NCBI RefSeq assembly: GCF_014274465.1
Contig: NZ_CP060394.1
Span: 5,270,001 to 5,334,000 of the forward strand
Length of the DNA: 64,000 nt
Direction: 5' to 3'
Origin: Alloacidobacterium dinghuense
GTDB taxonomy: Bacteria > Acidobacteriota > Terriglobia > Terriglobales > Acidobacteriaceae
A program made the translations under genes and the position numbers. Positions 11,001-18,422 of the stretch are shown here, piece after piece; the stretch's first letter is position 1; each line of letters opens with the position of its first letter. The notes beneath the pieces are model-generated. The model saw only the letters and a program-made list of their open reading frames with translations. It ran no database searches and was not told the origin of the DNA.

Positions 11001-12191
11001 CGAGCGCGCTTTCTGAATGCCTTTCTCGTTCAAGTCAGTTCCAAAGATCTGTATCTGAAAGCTTGCGGCCTTATCACCCAGGAATTCGAGCAAGGTCATA
11101 GCCAGGGAATAAGTCTCCTCGCCGGTGGAGCAGCCCGGCGCCCACATGCGGATGGCGCCTTTGTTGCCCTTGTCTTTCACAATGGCGGGATAGACCTGGG
11201 CCTTCAGGGCCTCGAAAGCCTCGAAATCGCGGAAAAAGCTGGTCACAGGGATGAGCACGTCGTCGTAGAGCTTTGGTCCCTCTTCGGGATGCTCCTTTAG
11301 ATACCTCGCATATTCACCAAGCGTGTTCAGTTTCAGGATCACTGTGCGCCGCAGCGCACGCCGGTGAATGGTATTGGGCTTGTACTGATGGAAATCCACC
11401 CCGCTCGCCTTCCGCAGCTGGTCAAGGATGGCTGCGAAAGCCTCCTCTTGCGGGGGAGGGGCCACGGAATCCTCTAATTCTTTGCTTTGCTCTTCTGCAC
11501 CTCGTTCCTCCTGGCGTATATACGGATGTCGTTGAATCCTTTGCAGTTCTTTCGCGATCTCTCTGGGTGGCAAAACGAAGTCCACGCACCCGGAATCGAT
11601 GGCGCTGCGTGGCATGCCATCGTATTTGGCGGTTTCAGGGTCCTGGGCAAAGGTGATGCCTCCTTCCGCCTTGATGCTCTCTAAGCCGAGAGTGCCGTCG
11701 GCCCCCGTGCCAGAAAGGATGACTCCAATTGCCCCGCTTTTGCGCTCTTCCGCCAGCGAACGCATGAAGAAATTGACCGAGAGATGCTGGCCCGAACCCT
11801 TGTTTCGCGGCGTCAGTCTGAAGGTCGCAGCGGTAATTGCCATGAACGCGTCCGGCGGAATCACGTACACATGATTTGGTTTTATCCTGCCCCCCGACTT
11901 GACCTCATCGACCGGCAGTTTGGTCGCCTTGGAAAGGATTTCCGCCAACAGGCTATGATGGCTGGGATCGAGGTGCTGAATCAGGACGAACGCCATTCCG
12001 GTATCTACCGGTAGCGCATGAAAGAATTCCTTGTATGCCTCCAGCCCACCCGCAGAGGCTCCGATCGCTACTACGGGAAAGGAATCGCTGGGCAAACTGG
12101 CGCTCTTTCTTGCGGATGTTCTTTTCGATGATGAAGCGGATTTGGATACGCTCGATTTCATCTTCGCGTTAGCCCTTTTCATTCGGTGCAC
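8028..12191 (-). CDS. CheB-CheR-PAS hybrid sensor histidine kinase
   Basis: 1387 residues, a multi-domain fusion. Residues about 38-225 are a CheB methylesterase with triad Ser46 (GASAGG), His73 (IQHLDP) and Asp165 (GTGADG). Residues about 250-510 are a CheR methyltransferase, with SAM-binding APGCSTGEETYSLA, FGTDLNEKGIQKA and NLVACRNLLIYI. A coiled coil follows, rich in SANEELQSTNEELE. Then come three or four PAS domains (about 750-1140), a HisKA helix with His1169 in LAHEINNPLQ, and an HATPase with DSGIGIP and GTGLGLW. There is no transmembrane helix, so it is cytoplasmic. The CheB part lacks its usual receiver. Homologous fusions occur outside chemotaxis operons and are thought to couple methylation to kinase signalling. 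A single-domain receiver gene lies just upstream on the same strand. Confidence 0.94.
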   Translation of the reverse strand: MHRMKRANAKMKSSVSKSASSSKRTSARKSASLPSDSFPVVAIGASAGGLEAYKEFFHALPVDTGMAFVLIQHLDPSHHSLLAEILSKATKLPVDEVKSGGRIKPNHVYVIPPDAFMAITAATFRLTPRNKGSGQHLSVNFFMRSLAEERKSGAIGVILSGTGADGTLGLESIKAEGGITFAQDPETAKYDGMPRSAIDSGCVDFVLPPREIAKELQRIQRHPYIRQEERGAEEQSKELEDSVAPPPQEEAFAAILDQLRKASGVDFHQYKPNTIHRRALRRTVILKLNTLGEYARYLKEHPEEGPKLYDDVLIPVTSFFRDFEAFEALKAQVYPAIVKDKGNKGAIRMWAPGCSTGEETYSLAMTLLEFLGDKAASFQIQIFGTDLNEKGIQKARSGLYRESIADEISQERMQRFFVKIEGGYRVNKAVRDMCVFARQNLAIDPPFSQMNLVACRNLLIYIQPVLQKKIIPILHYALKPSGFLVLGGSESVAAFPNLFSTVDKKHRIYAKKAIASRLHYDFVQSYYPTVISRDIPSKAPKSQDPANSEFDVQAEADRLVLKNHAPVGVVINSAMEVVQFRGRTTPYLEPAPGRPSLNVLKLARNGLAVELRTLISAARKKGASVRKDQVLFDGDSHKRILNLSVTPLGEKGSEHKIHFLVLFDDVTPQSIPASDVFRSRAKGSAGDKSESKRLKRELADAQDALRSAIESEDSLKEEFQSANEEILSANEELQSTNEELETSKEELQSANEELNTLNTELRQKNDDLHELGNDISNLLNSTRIPVVMLDRGSRIRRMTPIANKLLKVVPSDIGRPIADIKLNVDAPEMESMIAWVLESLQPAEREVRDLKGSWHSLSILPYRTQDEKIDGVVLALHDIDAMKVANEQLRKSTEFFRGVMNTVIEPLLVLDAELRVIMANEAFLSSFKVFADQTVNRFIYDLGNGQWNIAKLRILLEEVLPKHQTIHDFMVEHDFESIGPRKILLNAQTLFSAHDEQPMILLAFEDVTERARAEAALRESEERFRALFDLVPVAVYYCDASGVIQNFNHRAQELWGRTPEPGDTDERFCGSFKMFRPDGTFMPHDECPMAEVVSGKTQEVHDQEVLIERPDGSRITAVVNIRPLNNQRGEVTGAVNCFYDISDRKLAEAALIKSEKLAAAGRLAATLAHEINNPLQAVTNLVTLLKQSPKLDTQDRSFAALAAEELDRVAHLTQQSLSFYRESSQPTSVNLEIVFDSVLDLYAKRLLAKEIIVTKNYVLDGATIDSYPGEIRQVLSTLLLNAIEAVPAGGTIALRIRRSFDGNNPVSDGVRMTIADSGIGIPQNNVARIFEPFFTTKGEQGTGLGLWVASGIISRLAGSIRVRSSVRSGKSGTCFSIFLPTQLPGRA

Positions 12192-12329
12192 CTTGCAGCA
12201 CGCGAAGTATTCAAGCCTCTCAGCAGAAGGCCCGGATCGTCACAGGGAGTATCCTACAGAACGCTATTTAGAACAAACTCGTGCGCTTCTCTCCGCATAC
12301 AGATTATTGAGATGCTGAAAGTGGCCCCT

Positions 12330-12725
12330 TCATTCTTCCGCATTTTCTGGGGGTACGACCCGTTTGATGGCTGCGAGAAGGTCGGCAGGATGGACGGGTT
12401 TCAGAAGTAACTCGAAATCATGGCCCTGTTCCCGAGCGGCTCGAAGAAGGTCGGCCGTTGCAGCTTGTCCGGAAAACAGCAGGATCTTGCAGTCAGGATG
12501 GAACGCCCGTAACTTGATGGCAAGTTCCACCCCTGACATCTCCGGCATCATGACATCGGAAATGAGCAAATCAGGAGGCGTCGAAGCCGCCTCCGTCAAT
12601 GCTTCCAGGGGATTTATAAAAGATTCCGCTAAAAAGCCGCTTTGCCTCAGAAGGACGGCGAGCGATTGAGCGATCACCTTTTCGTCATCGACCACGAAGA
12701 CTCGTAAGCTATTCCGATTCTGCAA
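12330..12725 (-). CDS. Single-domain response regulator (CheY-like receiver)
   Basis: 131 residues if the TTG at 12725 is used; it has GGAGAGG seven bases upstream, which makes it a better start than the TTG at 12746. The whole protein is one receiver: acidic pair DD at 13-14, phospho-acceptor Asp57 in LLISDVMMPEMSG, Ser in LLFSGQ and conserved Lys in LLLKPVHPADL. No output domain. It lies 138 bases upstream of the CheB-CheR-kinase gene on the same strand and is probably its partner. Confidence 0.88.
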   Translation of the reverse strand: MQNRNSLRVFVVDDEKVIAQSLAVLLRQSGFLAESFINPLEALTEAASTPPDLLISDVMMPEMSGVELAIKLRAFHPDCKILLFSGQAATADLLRAAREQGHDFELLLKPVHPADLLAAIKRVVPPENAEE

Positions 12726-12922
12726 TGTAAATCCTCTCCGGAGCAATTATCTGGGTACAGGACGTCGGGACCCTCTTGAAGAATACTCCCGGGGGTTGCC
12801 CTTGCAATCCCCCAGAATCTTAGAGGCGTGCCCTATGTGAATTCACGGTCTCCGATCTTACCTGATTTCGAAATCAATCCAACCGAAAGTCCTAATTCGT
12901 ACTCAGACAAGACAGGGTGTAA

Positions 12923-13726
12923 ATGCAGCAGGCACGCCAAACTAGAAATGGGCTATTCATGCATGAGGCGAGCCAGACGGACCTTAAGCAAAGACTTCGG
13001 CAGGTAGAAGGGGCTCTCGAACAGTGCCAGAGGATGGCTTTAGCGAGCCGCTTGGCTGGTGCGCTGATGCACGAAGTCAATAATCCACTCGAAGCCATCA
13101 CCAATCTCGTATATCTCACCAAACTCCGCAAGGACGATCCTGCCTTGGTCTGGGAGAACATGGGGATTATCGAGCAGCAGCTAGCCATCCTCAGCAAGGT
13201 GACAAGCCAGGCTCTGACATTTCATCGCACACAGGCCGAGGCCCAGAATTGGGATCTGGTAGCCATCGCAGAATCCGCCCTGAAACTGCACGCCGACAAG
13301 ATTACGCGACACGGAGTAACCGTCGACTCTAGATTTCAACGGCCTGCCGTGACCCGAGCTTTTGGGACTGAGATTTTGCAGGTAGTCTCGAATCTCATTT
13401 TGAACGCATTGGATGCCCTGCCGCGAGAAAACGGCAGGCTCTCTTTCCGTGTGAGGACTCATGGAGAAGCGATTCATATAACACTCGCGGACAATGGAAG
13501 CGGCATCCCTGCACATGTAGCGCAGCGGCTCTTCGAACCCTACATGACGACCAAAACGCAAGGAACCGGCCTCGGCCTTTGGTTATCGCAACGAATCATT
13601 GTCAAACACAGTGGCACGTTGCGTTTCCGGACCTCCCAGAAACCAGGGCGAAACGGGACTACATTCCGTATTACTCTTCCCTTGATTTCATTGAGCAGGC
13701 CGGAACCGGCGAAGATGACGGCCTGA
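12923..13726 (+). CDS. Soluble sensor histidine kinase
   Basis: 267 residues. An N-terminal helix leads into a HisKA dimerisation domain with His50 in LMHEVNNPLEAI, followed by an HATPase_c domain with N-box NLILNALDALP, DNGSGIP and GTGLGLWLSQRI. No membrane segment and no sensory domain are present, so its input must come through a partner. It is divergent from the CheB-CheR/receiver pair across about 200 bases. The kinase core resembles that of the neighbouring fusion (both HE-x-NNPL boxes), so it may phosphorylate the same receiver. The first ATG has only a weak ribosome-binding site; an ATG at 12959 is an alternative. Confidence 0.88.
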   Translation: MQQARQTRNGLFMHEASQTDLKQRLRQVEGALEQCQRMALASRLAGALMHEVNNPLEAITNLVYLTKLRKDDPALVWENMGIIEQQLAILSKVTSQALTFHRTQAEAQNWDLVAIAESALKLHADKITRHGVTVDSRFQRPAVTRAFGTEILQVVSNLILNALDALPRENGRLSFRVRTHGEAIHITLADNGSGIPAHVAQRLFEPYMTTKTQGTGLGLWLSQRIIVKHSGTLRFRTSQKPGRNGTTFRITLPLISLSRPEPAKMTA

Positions 13727-13831
13727 TGGAAAAGCCCCGCCGGAGCGGGTCTTTCAGCGGGGAACAGAACTAGGCGATCGAACGACCACGATCTAGGGAG
13801 GGCTACGTGAATCAGTTACGAGGTTGGAAGC

Positions 13832-14056
13832 TTATGCCTTAGCGCGAACTCCAGCGACGACTAATCCGACTCCAGCGATCAAGGAGATGGTACTCAAGAT
13901 CGGCGAGATAGGTACAGTACTGGTCTCATTATGCGAAACCTGAACAGGGCCCACGTCCACATCTTTCTTCTGATGCGTGAAACTGATTCCACCCACGGCA
14001 AAACCGACGATTGCCAGGACGACAAGGAGAATTCCGACTACGGTAGTTGTTTTCAT
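13832..14056 (-). CDS. DUF3185-like small membrane protein
   Basis: 74 residues from the ATG at 14056, chosen because GAGG lies five bases upstream and because a membrane helix then starts at residue 4. Two hydrophobic segments (TTVVGILLVVLAIVGFAVGG and PILSTISLIAGVGLVVAGV) flank a polar loop with KKDVDVGPVQVS. This matches the DUF3185 pattern of small inner-membrane proteins, of unknown function. The BON and YflT-like stress genes follow nearby on the other strand. Confidence 0.72.
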   Translation of the reverse strand: MKTTTVVGILLVVLAIVGFAVGGISFTHQKKDVDVGPVQVSHNETSTVPISPILSTISLIAGVGLVVAGVRAKA

Positions 14057-14492
14057 GATTGCCTCAGTAGTGGGATGCAATCTATCGCCGCTTCCTAACG
14101 AGTCAGAAGAAGTATTCTGCATCCACTAACCAGAACGGTCTATGTCCAGAACGGTTGAAAGCAGCATTTAAATGGCCTGACCAATCTATCGATGCTCTCC
14201 GTGAGATGTAGAGAGCCAGCTTACAGTGTGGGAGTTAGACCCCCTGCAAGAAATCGATTATTTACCAAATAAATTGACCGGTTAATTTCAGCTGGCAGGC
14301 CGACTTCAAGGTTTTAGTAAAAGCTCCGCGCTCCTGCACGCGTTCATTCAAAGGACATTTCTCCGACAGTACAACTCCGTCGCCTAATTAGTCCATCTGA
14401 GTTAATGACTGCGTTTAAACGAGAGGGCCGTCTTACATACAGCCAGCCTACGGAGCCTCTGTTCAGCAATCAGAATTGGGAAGGTTCCAACT
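14057..14492. other. Intergenic region between divergent stress genes
   Basis: About 435 bases between the DUF3185 gene and the BON gene. No convincing gene. AT-rich around 14255-14290, where an imperfect palindrome sits (listed separately); promoters for both flanking genes are expected here. Confidence 0.5.
14271..14288. promoter_or_regulatory. Operator-like palindrome
   Basis: AAATTGACCGGTTAATTT is an 18-base dyad, symmetric except for one G/T position in each half. It lies about 205 bases before the BON gene and about 215 bases before the DUF3185 gene. Its role is inferred from symmetry only. Confidence 0.3.
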
Positions 14493-14885
14493 ATGACTTT
14501 ACTGCGTTTTGGTATCGTGGCTTCCGCCGCGATCGCCATCTCATGTTCGACCAGCATTCCTTTTGTATTACAAGCATCTGCGCAGACCGATAGCGCACAA
14601 ACAGCACCCGACAATACGAAGAGCAACAAAGATCACGCACAAACAGCAGATAGCCAGTCGAACGCTAAAGCCGACCGCCAAATTACGGCAAGTGTTCGTA
14701 AGACGATTTTGGCGGATAAAGATCTCTCGACGTACGCCCACAATATCAAGATCGTCACGCTTAATGGCGCGGTCACGCTCAAAGGCCCCGTCAAATCAGA
14801 GGACGAGAAGCAAAAGATCGCCTCCGATACCGCGAGCGTTGTTTCTGCTGACCAAATCACCAATGAGCTCACCGTCAAACAGTAG
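14493..14885 (+). CDS. Exported BON-domain protein
   Basis: 130 residues, with GGGAAGG eight bases before the ATG. N-terminal signal peptide (hydrophobic 5-27, cleavage likely near QASAQT), a Gln/Asp/Ser-rich linker, then one BON domain from about 62: ITASVRKTILADKDLS, then KIVTLNGAVTLKGPVKS and a final helix with DQITNELTVKQ. BON proteins bind phospholipid and are induced by osmotic or envelope stress (OsmY family). It is followed after 58 bases by a YflT/17M-like gene on the same strand. Confidence 0.88.
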   Translation: MTLLRFGIVASAAIAISCSTSIPFVLQASAQTDSAQTAPDNTKSNKDHAQTADSQSNAKADRQITASVRKTILADKDLSTYAHNIKIVTLNGAVTLKGPVKSEDEKQKIASDTASVVSADQITNELTVKQ

Positions 14886-14943
14886 AAGCACTATCCATGT
14901 TAATTCAGATCTACGCTGCATTTAGCAGCAGAGGAGCAGCATC

Positions 14944-15603
14944 ATGTCCAGCAAAAATACAGCCGTCTTCGGCATCTACGCTACGGCAGCTACGGCAGAA
15001 GCCGCTGTCGATCACTTGATTGCCAGAGGCTTCACAAACTCTGCCATCTCCGTCCTTCTTCCTGACGACGAGAGCACTCGTGCATTTGCCCACGAAAAGA
15101 GCACCAAAGCACCAGAGGGAGCAGCGACAGGCGTAACAACTGGCGGCGTCGTCGGAGGGACTCTCGGGCTATTAGCGGGAATCGGGGCTCTTGCAATCCC
15201 AGGTGTCGGCCCGCTCATTGCAGCTGGCCCCATCATGGCGGCCCTTGCAGGCTTGGGCGTCGGCGGGGCGGTAGGCGGCATCGTTGGAGCGCTGGTAGGT
15301 ATGGGCATTCCTGAATACGAAGCGAAACGATACGAAGGTGCCGTGAAGGGTGGAGGCACATTACTTTCAGTGCATTGTGATACCTCCGAGCAGGTTGACG
15401 TCGCCAAGACTTCTCTCAAGGAAACAGGTGCAAAAGATATCTCGTCCACTGGGGAAGCGGCGTCAAAGGACACAGCAGGTGGCCGGGAAACCTTTGGAAA
15501 TATCTCTGAACCCTCAGCAGTCCCGGCCCATGCCCGGGGAGGGGAGATAGTTGACGTAGATCGCGACGAGGTTCTCGAACCCGCCACGACAAGGAAACTC
15601 TGA
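14944..15603 (+). CDS. YflT/general stress protein 17M-like protein
   Basis: 219 residues with AGAGGAG eight bases before the ATG. The N-terminus (AVFGIYATAATAEAAVDHLIARGF) has the pattern of the heat-induced stress protein YflT / GSP17M domain. A long Gly/Ala-rich hydrophobic stretch (about 60-120: GGVVGGTLGLLAGIGAL and GVGGAVGGIVGALVGM) could insert in a membrane or form a glycine-zipper. A second ferredoxin-like half follows (GGGTLLSVHCDTSEQVDVAK). The C-terminal tail is polar and disordered. Probably co-transcribed with the BON gene and ended by the hairpin at 15622-15653. Confidence 0.8.
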   Translation: MSSKNTAVFGIYATAATAEAAVDHLIARGFTNSAISVLLPDDESTRAFAHEKSTKAPEGAATGVTTGGVVGGTLGLLAGIGALAIPGVGPLIAAGPIMAALAGLGVGGAVGGIVGALVGMGIPEYEAKRYEGAVKGGGTLLSVHCDTSEQVDVAKTSLKETGAKDISSTGEAASKDTAGGRETFGNISEPSAVPAHARGGEIVDVDRDEVLEPATTRKL

Positions 15604-15621
15604 GCTCGAAGATCGATACCG

Positions 15622-15653
15622 AAAACGGGGTCGCGCCTTAGCGACCCCGTTTT
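15622..15653 (+). terminator. Rho-independent terminator
   Basis: A perfect 13-bp stem, AAAACGGGGTCGC paired with GCGACCCCGTTTT, around a 6-base loop and followed by TTCTTCT. It lies 19 bases after the YflT-like stop codon. Its A/T flanks also allow function on the other strand for the ferritin-like gene. Confidence 0.88.
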
Positions 15654-15795
15654 CTTCTATCCCATCTCATCACGATCCTTTGGGAAAATCGCCTAAATGG
15701 GGGCAGGATTTGGACGACCTTCAGCTTAGTGTCGCGAAATCTATGTCCAAATTGCTGTGACCGCATTTGCTACTCAGAACAAAATCTAAAATGGG

Positions 15796-16260
15796 CTAGT
15801 CAGCGATTCCAGGATTAGGTGGATCGATTCCGAGCGCGGTCGCCAGCGCGATCAGATGATCCTGTTCCTGAACCAGGATATTGCGAAGGCTCTCCGTGAT
15901 GGCAAACTCATTGAGCTCGTCCGACTGTTTTATACGGCGACGGTATTGACGGATTGTTTCTTTCTCGTTCTCCAGATCGAATCGAAGCATTTCTTCAGCC
16001 TTCTCCGAGGTCTTGACGGGCTTGGGAGTGACGCAAGGCATGCCGCCTAGATAGTCGATATGATTGGCCACCTGCAGCGCATGAGAAAGCTCTTCGGCGG
16101 CGTGAACTGCCAGCTCGTCGGCGATATTCATGTATGCAGCCCCTTTGAGCACTTGCGAATAATTCACGTACGAGATGATTGCCTGGTATTCCCGGGAAAG
16201 ATCTTCATTGAGTGCGTCGATTAGCTTCTCACGGTTCATCTTGCCATTCTTAGTCGTCAC
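15796..16260 (-). CDS. Ferritin-like domain protein
   Basis: 154 residues, GTG start with AAAGGA eight bases upstream. A four-helix ferritin-like fold is indicated by iron-ligand residues in helix order: Glu in DLSREYQAIISYV, Glu-x-x-His in HAAEELSHALQVA, Glu in LENEKETIRQYRR and Glu-x-x-His in LVQEQDHLIALA. It is shorter than ferritin cages but typical of the bacterioferritin/DUF2383-like soluble proteins that accompany bacterial stress genes. Role: iron storage or peroxide protection (inferred from family). A Lys-rich small gene lies 17 bases upstream on the same strand. Confidence 0.85.
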   Translation of the reverse strand: MTTKNGKMNREKLIDALNEDLSREYQAIISYVNYSQVLKGAAYMNIADELAVHAAEELSHALQVANHIDYLGGMPCVTPKPVKTSEKAEEMLRFDLENEKETIRQYRRRIKQSDELNEFAITESLRNILVQEQDHLIALATALGIDPPNPGIAD

Positions 16261-16277
16261 TTTTTGGTTCCTTTCAG

Positions 16278-16514
16278 TTAGTCGAGATCTTCATCTCGCA
16301 CCGTAGCAGCAGAAGCTGAGGCTTTTCTATTTCGACCAGATGTACGGGGCGCTCTCCGCTTTGCGGGCTGTTTTGCGACTGCTCTTCCCATCGCATCATT
16401 GACAGTCTGCTCAAGCTCGTCTTGGGGAACGCCCTTCTTCACGGCCTTTTTGACAGCCTTGTCGAGCTTTTGCACTGCTTTTTTTCGCGCTTTGACTGAG
16501 CTCTTTTTTGCCAT
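16278..16514 (-). CDS. Small Lys/Ala-rich protein
   Basis: 78 residues from the ATG at 16514, preceded by GAGGATGTTCCC. The N-terminal 40 residues are strongly basic and helical (KARKKAVQKLDKAVKKAVKKG), followed by an acidic patch (PQDELEQTVNDAMGRA) and a second basic, disordered tail. It could bind nucleic acid, as in small histone-like or DNA-protection proteins; this is only inferred from composition. A frameshifted relative is found at 23551-23650. Likely co-transcribed with the ferritin-like gene. Confidence 0.65.
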   Translation of the reverse strand: MAKKSSVKARKKAVQKLDKAVKKAVKKGVPQDELEQTVNDAMGRAVAKQPAKRRAPRTSGRNRKASASAATVRDEDLD

Positions 16515-16635
16515 ATCGGGAACATCCTCGGTCTGTATGATGCCCACGTTTGACGTTTCGCTGGCGATTTATCTACTGAGATGTCCTAAATCAACCGGTA
16601 TGAACCGTTTCCGCATCTGACGCTTCAGGGCTGCG

Positions 16636-16815
16636 ATGATCACTCCTGTCGTTCATGAAGCCGAATGGATGTCACTTTTGTCGGATTTGCCACGTTGGCA
16701 ACCACCCGACAAACTGACGGTCGTTATCTCCCCTCATCCTGACGATGAGACGTTAGGTACACGCGAACGTGTGGGCCACAGAAACGTATCTCGCCGCCGC
16801 AGGACGAGAAATTGA
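16636..16815 (+). pseudogene. N-terminal remnant of a PIG-L/LmbE deacetylase
   Basis: The frame starting MITPVVHEAEWMSLL reads into TVVISPHPDDETLG, the zinc-binding PHPDDE motif of PIG-L/LmbE N-acetyl-sugar deacetylases. The similarity breaks off right after this motif and the frame ends at TGA 16813-16815. About 200 residues of the family are missing, so this is a truncated remnant. Confidence 0.7.
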
Positions 16816-17042
16816 TGAATCATACTCGGACTGTAACGCCGCATTGTTTTGCCAGAGCTTATGGTCTCCATCCACAGACAATGGTCGGCGAGACATCCTG
16901 TCGCTATCACGAGCTGGACCTGTATTTACGTCAATCCCATGCAGAGCGAGATCTGGAATCTCTCGGCCGCAATTTATTCACAGGAGGGCCATTGGGGTTG
17001 AATAAGCATTTCTATCTAACCGTATTTCGCCATCCCATGTAA
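16816..17042 (+). other. Possible fragment of a truncated gene
   Basis: An open frame (from ATG 16812) ends at 17042 with a protein-like C-terminus (GLNKHFYLTVFRHPM). No ribosome-binding site and no recognised motif. It directly follows the deacetylase remnant, so it may be the tail of a neighbouring gene fused by a deletion. I cannot assign a function. Confidence 0.25.
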
Positions 17043-17082
17043 CAGTAAGCAGGTATGTGAAGGCGCCAGAGAGGTGTGACAA

Positions 17083-17614
17083 ATGAAGTCTTTGACGGAT
17101 CCAACAAAGTTGAAACCGATTAATAAGAAGGATGACCTTCTTCAGGTCATTATTGAAACTCCAGCTGGCAGCCGAAACAAATTCGCATACGATCCGGACC
17201 AGGGTATTTTCGCGCTCAAGAAAGTTCTGCCGGCAGGCATGGTGTTCCCCTACGACTTCGGCTTTCTACCTCAAACCATCGCTCCAGACGGTGATCCGCT
17301 GGATGTGCTTCTGCTGATGGACGAGCCCGCATTCCCAGGTTGCGCCGTTCACGCTCGACTCATCGGAGTTATCGAGGGCGAACAGCTCGACGGCAAAAAG
17401 AAAATTCGGAATGATCGTTGTCGCTGTTGCCGAAGCCAATCACATGTACGCTAACGTGCGAAAGTTGAAGGACCTTCCTGCCAAATGGATAAAGGAACTC
17501 CAGGATTTCTTCGTGAACTATCACAACCTCGAAGGCAAGAAATATCGATTGCTTGGATGCAAAGGCGAAGACACGGCATTTCGCTTGATCAAGGAAGCAA
17601 AAAGGGCGGCCTAA
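17083..17614 (+). pseudogene. ppa: Inorganic pyrophosphatase, frameshifted
   Basis: Family I soluble pyrophosphatase (PPi hydrolysis) split over two frames. The first part (from ATG 17083) has NKFAYDPDQGIFALKKVL, FPYDFGFLPQT and the signature DGDPLDVLLLMDEP. After KKKIRNDR the match moves to the next frame, continuing VVAVAEANHMYANVRKLKDLP to KEAKRAA at 17614. One extra base near 17419 (CGTTGTC) explains the shift; without it the protein would be about 176 residues, normal for the family. This is either a real loss-of-function mutation or a base-calling error. Confidence 0.85.
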
Positions 17615-17709
17615 TTAGCACTTTCCCGGATAGAGCCCGATGGATCGAATCTCAGATCTCACTCTCACGTTCTCACGAGGTTCGGCATCCTATTTAAGGA
17701 GACTTTGTC

Positions 17710-17898
17710 GTGATGAACAGAATGCAAATCGAAGCGAGCGTCTCAAGGGAAACGGAAGCCATCCTGGCCTTACAGGTACATCTGAAATCCAGTAGGTTGT
17801 CGAAACTGCGGAGAGGTCAACTCGAGGTCGATCTCTACAATCGGATACACAAGCGATACATTGCGGTCCAGGCTCTAAAGCAATTCCTCAGTCGTTAA
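17710..17898 (+). CDS. Small hypothetical protein
   Basis: 61 or 62 residues; GTG 17710 or the adjacent ATG 17713 can start it. A good ribosome-binding site, TAAGGAGA, lies about eight bases upstream. The protein is polar and helical with many Arg/Lys (SSRLSKLRRGQLEVDLYNRIHKRYIAVQALK). No known motif. Its end overlaps the end of the convergent iron-permease gene by 11 bases. Confidence 0.55.
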   Translation: MMNRMQIEASVSRETEAILALQVHLKSSRLSKLRRGQLEVDLYNRIHKRYIAVQALKQFLSR

Positions 17899-18214
17899 CA
17901 TCTGCCATCTTGCCGGAACGAGCTTGACTTTCTCGCTGATTGCATTCTCCCTTGATCTTTTCGTACTTCGCGTGAAGTTCATCGAGTTCCAGATCGCTCA
18001 GGTTTTCGATATCGATCATCTGGTCACGTGCTTTATCAATAGAGCGTATCAACTCGTTGAGTTTGAGATTGATTGCCCGGGCATCTCGATTCTGGGTGTT
18101 TTGAATGAGAAAGACCATCAAAAAGGTTACGATCGTTGTTCCTGTGTTGATTACGAGCTGCCAGGTATCGGAGAAATGAAAGATCGGACCGAGTACAGCC
18201 CAGATCACGATCAC
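17888..18214 (-). CDS. Low-affinity iron permease-like protein, short N-terminus
   Basis: 108 residues. The core DTWQLVINTGTTIVTFLMVF followed by LIQNTQNRDARA is characteristic of the bacterial low-affinity iron permease family (PF04120), with two membrane helices and a charged cytoplasmic tail. Related sequence continues upstream of the GTG at 18214 (LRQVAYKPAAGAGL in frame) up to a TGA, but without an ATG. Either translation starts at this GTG (GGAG upstream), which leaves the first helix short, or the gene has lost its N-terminus. Transport activity is not certain for this family. Confidence 0.65.
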   Translation of the reverse strand: MIVIWAVLGPIFHFSDTWQLVINTGTTIVTFLMVFLIQNTQNRDARAINLKLNELIRSIDKARDQMIDIENLSDLELDELHAKYEKIKGECNQRESQARSGKMADVND

Positions 18215-18422
18215 CAGTCCTGCTCCGGCGGCAGGTTTATAAGCAACTTGCCGAAGATACAGATCGATCTTTATAGGTCAATGAGCGCTGTAGAGCGTGG
18301 CCTTCCATCAACTTCAAAGCTTTGGCCTTCAAATCCGAGCATCTTATACAAGCTAACAATCTCCCGATGCCTGAATTATTCGCCAGAACGCATCTAATGT
18401 AGTCACGAGGTGTGATCGAGAG

